Positions 24,144-33,923 are shown, counted from the first letter of the stretch. The stretch: 34,339 bases of DNA from an uncultured Bacteroidales bacterium (GCA_946011725.1 CAMGBT010000019.1:1-34339); one strand, 5' to 3'. Made by a program: numbers and translations. Notes: generated from the letters alone by a model not told the origin.

Positions 24144-24905
24144 ATGAAGCTAACATTCTTAGGCACAGGCACTTCCACAGGCGTGCCGCAGATAGGTTGC
24201 CACTGCGACACTTGCACATCGACCGATGCGCGCGACCGGCGCTTGCGCACCTCGGCCATCGTAACCACCGACTCCGGCGCCAACATCCTCATCGACTGCG
24301 GACCGGATTTCCGGACGCAGATACTTGGCGCGGGCTCGCCCGAGCTGGAGGCGCTGCTCATCACCCACAGCCACTACGACCACACCGGCGGCATCGACGA
24401 CTTGCGTCCTTACTGTAAGGGCGGCCGCCATTTTCCCACCTACTGCACGGCCGACGTGGCCGCCGACTTGCGGGCACGCAACCCGTGGTCATTCGCCAAG
24501 CACCTCTACCCCGGGGTACCTACCTTCGCCATCACCGAGATACGGCCATTCGAGCCGCTCACCATTGGCGGCGAGAGCGTGCTGCCTTTGGCTGTGATGC
24601 ACGGCCAACTGCCCATCCTCGGCTTCAAATTCGGCTCGAAATTAGCCTATATCACTGACTGCAAAACATTGCCGCAGGCTTCGATTGAGGCCATCACCGG
24701 CATCGACACACTGGTAATCAACGCCTTGCGCCCGCAATTCCACCCCACTCACCTGAGTGTGATCGAGGCCTTAGACGTGGTGGAGCAAATCCATCCGAGC
24801 CGCGTCTTCTTCATCCACGCCAGCCACGATATGGGTCGCCACACCACAGTTCACCTTCCCACCGGCATCCAATTAGCCTACGACGGCCTCACCATCGACG
24901 TTTAA
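24144..24905 (+). CDS. Metallo-beta-lactamase-fold hydrolase, PhnP-like
   Basis: 253 residues. The metal-binding motif HSHYDHTGGIDDLRP gives the H-x-H-x-D-H ligands. An N-terminal GTGTSTGVPQIGCHCDTC segment has the Cys/His pair seen in PhnP and related 1,2-cyclic phosphate phosphodiesterases. PLAVMHGQLPILGFKFG and ITDCKTL supply further ligands (H, D), and SHDMGRH lies near the end. PhnP opens a cyclic ribose phosphate in phosphonate degradation, but no phn genes are nearby, so the substrate here is open; tRNase Z and lipoate-type relatives are the alternatives. It shares an operon with the lipoprotein at 23218. Confidence 0.85.
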   Translation: MKLTFLGTGTSTGVPQIGCHCDTCTSTDARDRRLRTSAIVTTDSGANILIDCGPDFRTQILGAGSPELEALLITHSHYDHTGGIDDLRPYCKGGRHFPTYCTADVAADLRARNPWSFAKHLYPGVPTFAITEIRPFEPLTIGGESVLPLAVMHGQLPILGFKFGSKLAYITDCKTLPQASIEAITGIDTLVINALRPQFHPTHLSVIEALDVVEQIHPSRVFFIHASHDMGRHTTVHLPTGIQLAYDGLTIDV

Positions 24906-24951
24906 CGGATCAATGTAAAAAACCGGTTGTTAAATCTGCAAAAGAAAGTGT

Positions 24952-25304
24952 GTCAAAAGTTCACCGCGAGTAGCACAGTTGGCAAAAATCCACAGGAGTA
25001 AGTATGCCGCCGTTGCGCCAACAAAAATGGATATAACGTAAACCGCGGAGCGGTTTCGCATACCCCCAGCCCCACAATGGCACGAAGCGCAGGGCAAGCG
25101 AAGCGGCCGGAGCGTAGTGCCTTTGTGGGGTCCGGATACCCCCCCTCCATCCCGTACCGCGGAGCGGTTCCAAAACGTCCGCCGGTTGATGCTCGGTAAT
25201 TGGAACCGCTCCGCGGTACATGGTTGATATAGAGCACTTTATCCCCACATAGGCTTCGCCAATGTGGGGTTGAGGGGTATGCGCAACAGCTTCGCTGTTG
25301 ACCA
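24952..25304 (+). repeat. Structured dispersed repeat, copy 2
   Basis: Same orientation and nearly the same length as copy 1 (6578-6929). The stems recur: 25070-25083 with 25117-25130; a perfect 18-bp stem (25154-25171 with 25202-25219); CCCCACAT/ATGTGGGG at 25243-25269; CAACAGC/GCTGTTG at 25284-25300. The stem sequences are kept while many changes fall in loops (for example TTT to TTC in the last hairpin). The outer part of the long stem is weaker than in copy 1. A frame open across copy 1 on the minus strand is broken here. Confidence 0.85.
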
Positions 25305-25350
25305 GCTGCAGGTTCATAGAATCAATTTTCGCGCTACGACGGGGCAATCC

Positions 25351-25380
25351 GGGGTCCCCCGAGGCAAGCCTCGAGGCTAC
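25351..25380. repeat. Small GC-rich palindrome cluster next to repeat copy 2
   Basis: GGGG-T-CCCC (25351-25359) is followed by CGAGG/CCTCG around CAAG (25360-25373). It may be another module of the same repeat family; it has no counterpart beside copy 1. Confidence 0.4.
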
Positions 25381-25521
25381 GGGCTACAAGTGGCAGATAA
25401 AAAAATTAACACTCTCGGAGATGTTTTTAACATTTCAACCGGATTTTTACATTGACCCGAAATAATGTATTGAATCAATAGGACCTTTATACAGCCTCTC
25501 AAGGCAGTTTGGGGGGTAATA

Positions 25522-25550
25522 AAAGCGGCCGCCTGGTGGGCGGCCGCTTT
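25522..25550. terminator. Terminator of the tonB operon
   Basis: Perfect 12-bp stem AAAGCGGCCGCC/GGCGGCCGCTTT with a 5-nt loop, 20 nt downstream of the tonB stop on the - strand, where it is followed by TATTACCCC. The flanking A and T runs fit an intrinsic terminator in either direction. Confidence 0.8.
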
Positions 25551-25569
25551 GGGTATGGAACGGAAGAGA

Positions 25570-26430
25570 TTACTGTTGGAGTTTGAAGCTGATGGGCAGG
25601 GTGTAGGTAACTTTAACGGGTTGACCGTTGTTACGACCGGGCTGCCATTTGGGCATGGATTTAACCAGGCGAACGGCTTCTTTATCGAGGGCCGGGTGAC
25701 GGCCACGCACTACGCGCACGTTTTCGATAGCGCCGGTTTTGGATACGTCGAACTCAACAACTACGCGGCCTTGCACACCTTCTTCAGATGCTTGGGCGGG
25801 GTAGGAGATGTGGTCGGAGAGCCATTTGTACATGGCAGCTTCACCGCCGGGGAATTCGGGTTTTTGTTCTACCATGGCGATGGTATAAACTTTTTCTTCC
25901 ACGGGAGCGGGAGCTTCTTCGATCACTTGCTCACGGATAACCTGTTTGTTGAGGTCGTTGGTACCTTCGGTTACGTCCATAGCACCAACTTGAGCTTCGT
26001 TTTGAGTGGTTTCTTCCACACTCTTAACTTGTTTCGATTCGTCGAATTGGTCGTCTTGAGTGATGAGGAGGTCGGTCACACGCTGTTCGTTAGCCACTTC
26101 TTCGGGTTGAATGATTTCTTCCTCGGGTTCTTGGTAAACGATTTGCTCTTCTTCAATGATTTCTTCTTCGGCTTCATCGCCGGCGAGAGCCGCGATTTCT
26201 TGTTCGGTAGCAGCGTCGGCGCCTTCATCTTCGGCAGAAGAGAATACGCCGGAGATAGAGAGGAAAAGGAAGAAGAGGATAACAGCGAGAACGGAGAGCA
26301 CGAAAATAACGGCTTTGGTGTGGCGTTGCACGGAGTTGGCGCGCAAAACGTAAGCGCCGAATTCCTTGTTTTTGCCTTCAAATACGATGTCGCACCATTG
26401 TTTTGATGAAAGATCTACGTCTTGTGCCAT
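25570..26430 (-). CDS. tonB: TonB-family energy transducer
   Basis: 286 residues. A conserved cytoplasmic start (KQWCDIVFEGKNKEFGAYVLR, typical of Bacteroidota TonB) is followed by a membrane helix (about 39-60), an acidic Glu-rich linker instead of the classical Pro-rich one (about 75-165), and a C-terminal TonB domain. The latter shows PEFPGGEAAMYKWLSDHISYP, GRVVVEFDVSKTGAIENVRV and MPKWQPGRNNGQPVKVTYTLP. It passes proton-motive energy to outer-membrane TonB-dependent transporters. It is the last gene of the channel/ExbD/ExbD/TonB operon. Confidence 0.93.
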   Translation of the reverse strand: MAQDVDLSSKQWCDIVFEGKNKEFGAYVLRANSVQRHTKAVIFVLSVLAVILFFLFLSISGVFSSAEDEGADAATEQEIAALAGDEAEEEIIEEEQIVYQEPEEEIIQPEEVANEQRVTDLLITQDDQFDESKQVKSVEETTQNEAQVGAMDVTEGTNDLNKQVIREQVIEEAPAPVEEKVYTIAMVEQKPEFPGGEAAMYKWLSDHISYPAQASEEGVQGRVVVEFDVSKTGAIENVRVVRGRHPALDKEAVRLVKSMPKWQPGRNNGQPVKVTYTLPISFKLQQ

Positions 26431-26460
26431 TTTACTAAGAGTTTAAACGGTTAATAAATC

Positions 26461-27198
26461 TTATCGGACGGTGGGTCGGATGATGGTACGGCCGTTACGA
26501 CGTTCAAATTCTTGCAGGAGCAAAGTGTCGGTATGGGTGGGCAACTCGATGGAGTAACGCGAAATCTGGTTGATTTGCATTTCGTCGAGAGCGCAGATGA
26601 GACCTTCGTAAGTGCAGTTGGGGCCGGGTTTGATAACCACAACGGGACGGGTTTTGGTGGAGTCGTTAGAGTTTTGCTTAGCGAGCTCGTCAAATTGTTC
26701 CTTAGTGATTTCCTTGTTGCGCCATTGCTGTTTGAGGATTTCATACTGTTCCATAACGGCTTTGTTCTTTTCGCGGAGGATGGCGCGGATACCTTGGGCT
26801 TGACGGTTCACGTTGCCGATAAACTGTTGTTCACGCAGGAAGTTAGTGGTTTGGAACGTAGTATCGGCCACACCTTCGTAGTAGTAGATGTGGTGAACGG
26901 TTTTGCCGGTTTCGGCATCCACGAGGGGCTTGCCATTATCGCCATACTCGGTGTCGAGGATGATGGTGATGGCTTCAGATGCTTTAGCTTGTGCTTGTTG
27001 CTCTTGCTTAACTTCTTCGTTTGTAGGGAGCACGATCTGCAGGGTTTGCGATTTGATCATGGTGGTACAGAGCATGAAGAAGGTAATCAGAAGCATGTTC
27101 ATGTCAACCATAGGGGTAAAGTCGACATGGATTTGCATCTTCTTCTGGGCGCCTTTCTTTTTCTTGCCGCCTTTGTCTGATGGTTCAATTTGTGCCAT
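26461..27198 (-). CDS. ExbD-like biopolymer transport protein (second in operon)
   Basis: 245 residues, longer than the roughly 140 of classical ExbD. A Lys-rich cytoplasmic head (KGGKKKKGAQKK) precedes the single helix with DFTPMVDMNMLLITFFML, where D32 matches the proton-path Asp of ExbD/TolR. The periplasmic part is about 190 residues with an inserted helical stretch (NRQAQGIRAILREKNKAVMEQYEIL) before a terminal ExbD-like fold. It should form the stator with the MotA/TolQ/ExbB protein. It follows its ExbD paralogue by 12 nt. Confidence 0.9.
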   Translation of the reverse strand: MAQIEPSDKGGKKKKGAQKKMQIHVDFTPMVDMNMLLITFFMLCTTMIKSQTLQIVLPTNEEVKQEQQAQAKASEAITIILDTEYGDNGKPLVDAETGKTVHHIYYYEGVADTTFQTTNFLREQQFIGNVNRQAQGIRAILREKNKAVMEQYEILKQQWRNKEITKEQFDELAKQNSNDSTKTRPVVVIKPGPNCTYEGLICALDEMQINQISRYSIELPTHTDTLLLQEFERRNGRTIIRPTVR

Positions 27199-27210
27199 GT
27201 GAAATTACCT

Positions 27211-28023
27211 TTATTGAGTTGGTTCGTCTTCTGATTTAAGAGCAGTCATGAGGCTGAATTTGTTGAGCTTCATGGTTTGGAGGTTGTCAAACACGAGTTC
27301 TACCACGGTGAAGGGGGTGTCCTTGTCGGCTTTCACGGCAATACCTTTACCTTGGCGCATGAGGGCGCCGTAGAGGTTTTGTACGCGAGCGCGTTGTTCG
27401 GCATCGAGGCCTTCGCATTGCTCGTTGTTGATACGCTGAGCCACGTTGTAGATAGCTTTCAACCAAATTTGGAATTCGTTGAGGCGGCCTTCACGGTTTT
27501 TGTTGCCGTCGATAGGAATACCTACTTTGGGCTGCGTGAGGTCACCTTGGAATTTGTCGCGGTCGGTGATTGACATTGAGAGGTATTCGGGCAGGACTGA
27601 GAAGGGAACACCGAACATATTGATTTTGGTGAACTCTGCAACCTGTTGGTTGGTCAGTCGAACCGGTGCGTTCTTATGCTGGTCGTTGTAAATCGACACG
27701 GCTTCTTCGAGCATCATTCCGCGGATTTTTTCGCTGGAGAATGTCGAGTCGGCGTCGCCGGTGAACGAGATGAAGAGTTTACCTTCCACAGAGGCGGCGT
27801 TTTCGAGCTTGCCGGATTTATCGGAGCTTGAAATGAGAATGGTCACCAGGTTGTTGGTGGGCACTTTTTCTTCGGAAACGGAAGAAGGAGTGTACACGAT
27901 GGTGGGCTCTTTCTGCAGGAAGGTTGAAGTCAACATGAAGAAAGTAAGCAAAAGAACAGTCACGTCACTCATCGCGGTCATGTCGATGAGCGTACTCTTT
28001 CTTTTAATTTTTACTTTTCCCAT
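27211..28023 (-). CDS. ExbD-like biopolymer transport protein (first in operon)
   Basis: 270 residues. The start MGKVKIKRKSTLIDMTAMSD runs straight into a helix VTVLLLTFFMLTSTF, with D20 as the probable proton-relay Asp. The large periplasmic part contains FISFTGDADSTFSSEK and ends in an ExbD-type alpha/beta stretch (KADKDTPFTVVELVFDNLQTM). It is clearly distinct in sequence from the ExbD at 26461, so this operon supplies two different ExbD-type subunits, a layout common in Bacteroidales. It starts 46 nt after the channel gene. Confidence 0.9.
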   Translation of the reverse strand: MGKVKIKRKSTLIDMTAMSDVTVLLLTFFMLTSTFLQKEPTIVYTPSSVSEEKVPTNNLVTILISSSDKSGKLENAASVEGKLFISFTGDADSTFSSEKIRGMMLEEAVSIYNDQHKNAPVRLTNQQVAEFTKINMFGVPFSVLPEYLSMSITDRDKFQGDLTQPKVGIPIDGNKNREGRLNEFQIWLKAIYNVAQRINNEQCEGLDAEQRARVQNLYGALMRQGKGIAVKADKDTPFTVVELVFDNLQTMKLNKFSLMTALKSEDEPTQ

Positions 28024-28069
28024 ATTTACTTAAATTTAAAGGGTTAATTAAATCGCTGTAAAAGTGGGA

Positions 28070-28891
28070 TTAGTGAGAAGCTGCAAATGTTTGCACGATG
28101 GAGAAACCGATTTCGTCGATTGCGTAGGTGAGGTTGTCGATCTTGTTGGTGTAGTAGTTGTAGGAGATAACAGCGAAAGCACCGGTAGCAATACCGAAGG
28201 CGGTGTTGATAAGAGCTTCCGAGATACCGGTCGAGAGTTCGGTGGAGTCAGGAGCGCCGGATTGAGCCAGAGCCTGGAAGGATTTGATCATACCCATTAC
28301 AGTACCGAGCAGACCAACGAGGGTACCGAGAGTGGTGAGGGTAGCCACGATGGGGAGGTTTTGTTGGAGGGAGGGCATTTCCAGAGCGGTTGCTTCTTCA
28401 ACGGTTTTTTGGAGGTTGGCGATTTTTTGTTCTTTGGTGAGCACGGTGTTGGCGTCCATTTCTTTGTAGGAAACGAGGGCGGCAGCAACTACGGCAGCAA
28501 CAGAACCTTTTTGTTTAGCGCAGAGTTTTTGAGCTTCTTCGATGTCGTTCTTCACCAAAGCGGCTTTTACTTTGGCCACGAAAGTGGTGATGGAGCCGGT
28601 ACCTTTAGCAGCGCCGAGTGCGATAGCACGTTCAACGGAGATAACGATAACGGTGAGGAAGAGGGTTTGGAGGATAGGCACGATGAAGCCGCCTTTGTAG
28701 ATGGTGCCCCAGAGGTCAATGGGGTGGCCGTCTTCGAAGTGGCTTTCGTTACCGAACCAGAAGATGAACAGAAGAACGCAGACAACTGCGCATGCGAGGA
28801 TTACCCACGATGCATTTTTGATACCGGGGGCGTTGCTTTTTGCTGCTTTAGCTTTGGGAGCAGCTTTTACGGTGGGCTTTTGAGCTTCCAT
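28070..28891 (-). CDS. exbB: MotA/TolQ/ExbB proton-channel family protein
   Basis: 273 residues with an Ala/Lys-rich N-terminal tail (about 1-28). Helix 1 is about 29-48 (WVILACAVVCVLLFIFWF), with a second near 77-92. The family core then appears: ATLTTLGTLVGLLGTVMGMIKSFQAL, and GISEALINTAFGIATGAFAVISYNYY. These two helices carry the small-residue and Thr positions that line the proton path. It forms the pentameric channel of the TonB motor. It is the first gene of a four-gene operon (channel, two ExbD, TonB) with a long leader. Confidence 0.94.
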   Translation of the reverse strand: MEAQKPTVKAAPKAKAAKSNAPGIKNASWVILACAVVCVLLFIFWFGNESHFEDGHPIDLWGTIYKGGFIVPILQTLFLTVIVISVERAIALGAAKGTGSITTFVAKVKAALVKNDIEEAQKLCAKQKGSVAAVVAAALVSYKEMDANTVLTKEQKIANLQKTVEEATALEMPSLQQNLPIVATLTTLGTLVGLLGTVMGMIKSFQALAQSGAPDSTELSTGISEALINTAFGIATGAFAVISYNYYTNKIDNLTYAIDEIGFSIVQTFAASH

Positions 28892-29078
28892 AATTAATTG
28901 TTACTTTTTTGATTGATTTTATAGGTTTATTGGTTGTTAGTTGTTGATAGTTAACCAATTGCAGCGAAATGTGCCGCTGAATGGTTGAGTCGGGGGGGTT
29001 AGTTGTTTGGGTTTATGTCTGTTTTGTAAAATATGGTATTGGTTTAGGAGTTTAATTACGCTTTTTAGAATATCAACG

Positions 29079-29109
29079 CAAATTTAATGGGAATTTTTGA
29101 GAATAGCAA
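29079..29109 (-). promoter_or_regulatory. Promoter of the exbB-exbD-exbD-tonB operon
   Basis: On the minus strand TTG (29109-29107) and TAAATTTG (29086-29079) are 20 nt apart. The leader would be about 180 nt, long enough for regulation, though I see no riboswitch or strong stem in it. Confidence 0.7.
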
Positions 29110-29177
29110 AAGTTTTAAGGATTTTTTTTCAATTTTTGAGTGATTTTTCTATTTTTTGGCCTTTTTGCGGATAATTT

Positions 29178-29208
29178 TTGGCTTGGTTGGGGATTTTTCG
29201 TAACTTTG
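29178..29208 (+). promoter_or_regulatory. nadE promoter
   Basis: TTG at 29178-29180 and TAACTTTG at 29201-29208 are 20 nt apart. The start codon follows 38 nt later. It is the same -7 sequence as at the rhomboid and purH genes. Confidence 0.72.
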
Positions 29209-29246
29209 CTTACTATTTTTGATTTTGAAATTTTCAATTTTGTGTA

Positions 29247-31238
<1,992 letters not shown>

Positions 31239-31316
31239 TTTTAAACGTTATACTATCAGTATTCCTTAGCCAAAGAGAGAATACTGACAACTTTAACATA
31301 ATGTGATGAATGGGAG

Positions 31317-31345
31317 AAGGAGTATTCGTGAGAATGCTCCTTTTT
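31317..31345 (+). terminator. nadE terminator
   Basis: AAGGAGTATTC and GAATGCTCCTT form an 11-bp stem with one G-U pair and a GTGA loop, followed by TTTCTTT. It is a classical intrinsic terminator for the + strand. Confidence 0.8.
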
Positions 31346-31378
31346 CTTTGTGCCTACCCGAACCGGCGCACCGCCTTG

Positions 31379-31403
31379 GAGATTGCCGTTAAACGGCAAT
31401 CTC
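31379..31403. terminator. Possible terminator of the channel-pcp operon
   Basis: GAGATTGCCG and CGGCAATCTC form a perfect 10-bp stem with a TTAAA loop (12 bp if the loop closes). It lies 45 nt downstream of the pcp stop on the - strand. No T-run follows on either strand, so termination is likely but not certain. Confidence 0.5.
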
Positions 31404-31447
31404 TATGCGCACCGGAAAGCCGGCTAATCGGGCTAAGGGAATGGCTA

Positions 31448-32053
31448 TCAGCGTTCGGCCGCGCTTATGGCAGCGAGCAGGGCGGCGATGGCGTCGCTCA
31501 TGCTTGCCACGGCCATCGACGGAGTGGCGGCAGGCTTGGCTGCAGCTTGTTGGTGGGCGTAGGGGAGGTGGACGAAGAGCACGGGCAGGACATCGGCGTA
31601 GCGGTGGAGCAGGCTGTAGTAGAGCGTGTTGCACACATACAAGCCGGCGGTGTTTGACACTGCGCACGGGTAGCCGGCGGCGCGCACGGCTTGGGCCAAA
31701 TCGTCGACAGGCAGCTTGCAGAAGATGCCGTCGGGGCCGCCGGCTACCACCGGCTGTCGACAGGGCTTGGCGCCGGCGTTGTCGGGATTGTTGGCGTGGG
31801 CCATGTTGACGGCTATGCGTTCGAGGTTGACGCAGGCGCGCGTGGAGGCTTGCCCCAAGCACACCACCGCCTGCGGCCGGACGCGTTCGATGGCTGCGAT
31901 GGCCTCCTCCGACGCGTGGGCGAATGCCACCGGCAACACGCACTTGACCACTTCCACCTCGCCCACCCTCTCGGGCAGGCTCTCCAGCACCAGTTGCGAC
32001 GAGTTTTGCGCATCGCCGCGAAAGGGCTCGAAGGCGGTGATTAATACTTTCAT
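31448..32053 (-). CDS. pcp: Pyroglutamyl-peptidase I (pyrrolidone-carboxylate peptidase)
   Basis: 201 residues from the ATG at 32053; the frame stays open far upstream but that part lies inside the channel gene. The start MKVLITAFEPFRGDAQNSSQ matches the family (TGFEPF-x3-xxNPS). A candidate nucleophile is in YPCAVSNTAGLYVCN (C, with SNTAG-x-YxCN), E is near VVCLGQAS-x-R, and a histidine is in FVHLPYA. It removes N-terminal pyroglutamate from peptides in the cytosol. It overlaps the channel gene by ATGA, so the two are co-translated. Confidence 0.9.
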   Translation of the reverse strand: MKVLITAFEPFRGDAQNSSQLVLESLPERVGEVEVVKCVLPVAFAHASEEAIAAIERVRPQAVVCLGQASTRACVNLERIAVNMAHANNPDNAGAKPCRQPVVAGGPDGIFCKLPVDDLAQAVRAAGYPCAVSNTAGLYVCNTLYYSLLHRYADVLPVLFVHLPYAHQQAAAKPAATPSMAVASMSDAIAALLAAISAAER

Positions 32054-33762
32054 ACGTATCCGATGACTTTTGTCTTCAGCGACGGGTCGTCGGGATTGCC
32101 GGGCAGGCCGAGGATCTTGCGGTTGATGGCGTCGGCCAGCGTTTGGGCTATGGCCACGCGATTGGTGTCCCACAGCGCGGCGCTCCACGCTATGCGCATG
32201 AGGATGTCGTTGCCGGGCTGCACGCGATGCAGCAGGCGCAGGTTGATGCGCGGCGAGTGGGAGGCGTGATACTTGCCGGTATCGGACTTCACGCCGAATT
32301 TCTCCTCCAAAGTTGGGGCCACGTCGGCCACAAACTCTTCGAAGCGGGGCTTGTCGGTGATGAGGTCGCCGGTGGTGGTCACACCCTTGGGATTGCCGGT
32401 GCCGAAATGCACTTGGGTGGGATACTCCGGCTCGTTGGCGCCGCTGGCTATCATGTAAGTGAGCGACCACGCCCCGGGCCGCGCCAGCAGCATCTCCAAG
32501 TCTTTTTGATACTCCTCGAAGCCCTCTTCGGGCTCGCCCGCCGGCACTATGTAGAACGAGCGGTAGGGCGCTTTCTTGCCGAACTCGCGGCTGACGAAGT
32601 TGAAGCCGCCGATGCGGGCCAGATAGTAGCCGAAGAACACGGTACAGTCGTCCACGAAGCTGGCCGGGGCGATTATGGTAAAGGGCGAATTGCGGTCGAT
32701 CAGCATGCCGTAGGGGCGGTTGAACGCAAAGTGCTCCACGGCCAGATTGTCGAGCGGGTTCTTGTCGATGGGTATGGTGGCGGAGAGGTTGACCAAGCGG
32801 TAGCCGGGGGTCACGTTCACCGTCTCGATAATGTCGTCGGCGGTCATACATTGGCGCGACTGGATGTGGGCCAGAGTGCGATACGGCGGCACCACCTGAA
32901 TGCCGCTGGGGCGGTCGAGCACGGTCTGGAAGCTCAAGCGCAACTTCTCGCGGTTTTCGGCCAGCTGCTCGCGGTTGCTCTCCTTCTCGATGGCCTCGGT
33001 GAAGCCGGCCCCGAGGATGCCGGCGGGCACGGCCACGATGGCGATACCGAGCAGGCCCACGATGCAGGCGATGGCCTTGCCAAACGGCGTGATGGGCGGC
33101 GTGTCGCCGAAGCCGCCCGGGTCGCCGATGTATTGCGCAAACGACCACGCCACGGAGCTGAAGCCGTCGCAATACGCTTCGGGCTGCGCTTCATGCTCGC
33201 AGAAGTATAGTATGATCGACAATATGAACGTCACCACAATCAAGAACTGCATCGAAATCAGCAACTCGCGCCGCTTTTCGCGCACCGCGCTCACCAGCAG
33301 GCGCCACGACTTCATATAGCGGCTCACGCGGAAAATGCGCAGCGTGCGGCTCAACCTGAGCACCTTGATCCAGCTGATGGGCATCGGCAGCAGCCACTGC
33401 AGATAGTACGGATACGTTGACACCACATCGATAAGCCCCTGAGTGCTAAGAATATACCGCAGCCGCGCCTTGCTCGCGCTCAGCTCCGGATACAGTTCCG
33501 GCGCCACCCAGATGCGCAGCGATACCTCGATGGTGAAGAACACCAGCGTAAACACGTCCACCCAATACAGCGCCGTGCGCCACTGCGGTGTGATATTGAA
33601 GGTACATAGAAAAATCTCCACCGTGCTCAGCAGAATCACGCCGATGATGGTGTAGTCAACCACGTTTTTCCACTTGCGTGTCTTCAAATTATCGTCGAAC
33701 ACAAGGGCCAAATTCTTGCGCAATTTGCGATGCCATGATAATGTCGGTTCCGTTTGAGTCAT
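32050..33762 (-). CDS. Voltage-sensor potassium-channel-like protein with a non-canonical filter
   Basis: 570 residues from the ATG at 33762 (an earlier in-frame ATG at 33822 is in the promoter region). Helices S1-S3 lie at about 35-130. S4 is WIKVLRLSRTLRIFRVSRYM with Arg every third residue (R136, R139, R142, R145, R148), a true voltage sensor. S5 is about 170-188. The pore loop reads WSFAQYIGDPGGFGDTPPIT, where K+ channels usually have TTVGYGD. S6 follows (IACIVGLLGIAIVAVPAGIL, with the PxG hinge). About 310 cytoplasmic residues of unrecognised type remain. It is probably a cation channel of the Kv class; ion choice is uncertain. It is coupled to pcp by a 4-nt overlap. Confidence 0.85.
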   Translation of the reverse strand: MTQTEPTLSWHRKLRKNLALVFDDNLKTRKWKNVVDYTIIGVILLSTVEIFLCTFNITPQWRTALYWVDVFTLVFFTIEVSLRIWVAPELYPELSASKARLRYILSTQGLIDVVSTYPYYLQWLLPMPISWIKVLRLSRTLRIFRVSRYMKSWRLLVSAVREKRRELLISMQFLIVVTFILSIILYFCEHEAQPEAYCDGFSSVAWSFAQYIGDPGGFGDTPPITPFGKAIACIVGLLGIAIVAVPAGILGAGFTEAIEKESNREQLAENREKLRLSFQTVLDRPSGIQVVPPYRTLAHIQSRQCMTADDIIETVNVTPGYRLVNLSATIPIDKNPLDNLAVEHFAFNRPYGMLIDRNSPFTIIAPASFVDDCTVFFGYYLARIGGFNFVSREFGKKAPYRSFYIVPAGEPEEGFEEYQKDLEMLLARPGAWSLTYMIASGANEPEYPTQVHFGTGNPKGVTTTGDLITDKPRFEEFVADVAPTLEEKFGVKSDTGKYHASHSPRINLRLLHRVQPGNDILMRIAWSAALWDTNRVAIAQTLADAINRKILGLPGNPDDPSLKTKVIGYV

Positions 33763-33811
33763 ATTAGCTTTGAGGTTAAGTAATAACGCGGCCGGGCCGC
33801 CGATTTCGCCG

Positions 33812-33819
33812 CAAATATA
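33812..33819 (-). promoter_or_regulatory. Possible -7 box of the channel-pcp operon
   Basis: Read on the minus strand, TATATTTG fits TAnnTTTG and lies 49 nt before the channel start. No TTG is at the 20-nt position, so this is a weaker call. Confidence 0.4.
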
Positions 33820-33923
33820 CAAACATTTTCAAAACGTAAAATGGCTTGACCCAAATTTTTTGAAAATTTGCCAAGAAGCCTCCCTTCCCCCGCATAACTC
33901 CTCAAAAAAGAGCCACCCGCGGC

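Larger units (their letters stand above)
24906..25459. mobile_element. Possible non-autonomous element bounded by 24-nt inverted repeats, containing repeat copy 2
   Basis: The 24 nt at 24906-24929 match the reverse complement of 25436-25459 at 22 of 24 positions. The span of about 555 bp encloses the dispersed repeat. No transposase is present, and I found no clear target-site duplication, so a MITE reading is tentative. The left end begins directly after the stop codon of the metallo-hydrolase gene. Confidence 0.45.

Noticed and set aside
24961..25347. 128-codon open frame on the minus strand across repeat copy 2
   Set aside because: Only parts agree with the frame in copy 1 and the middle shifts frame, so openness comes from high GC and not from protein selection.
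32054..33172. N-terminal extension of pcp reading through the channel gene
   Set aside because: The family start MKVLITAFEPF is at 32053, and the upstream Arg-rich text is an out-of-frame reading of the channel gene.
32143..33210. 355-codon open frame on the + strand opposite the channel gene
   Set aside because: Antisense shadow; the minus-strand product has clear S1-S6 helices and a voltage sensor.
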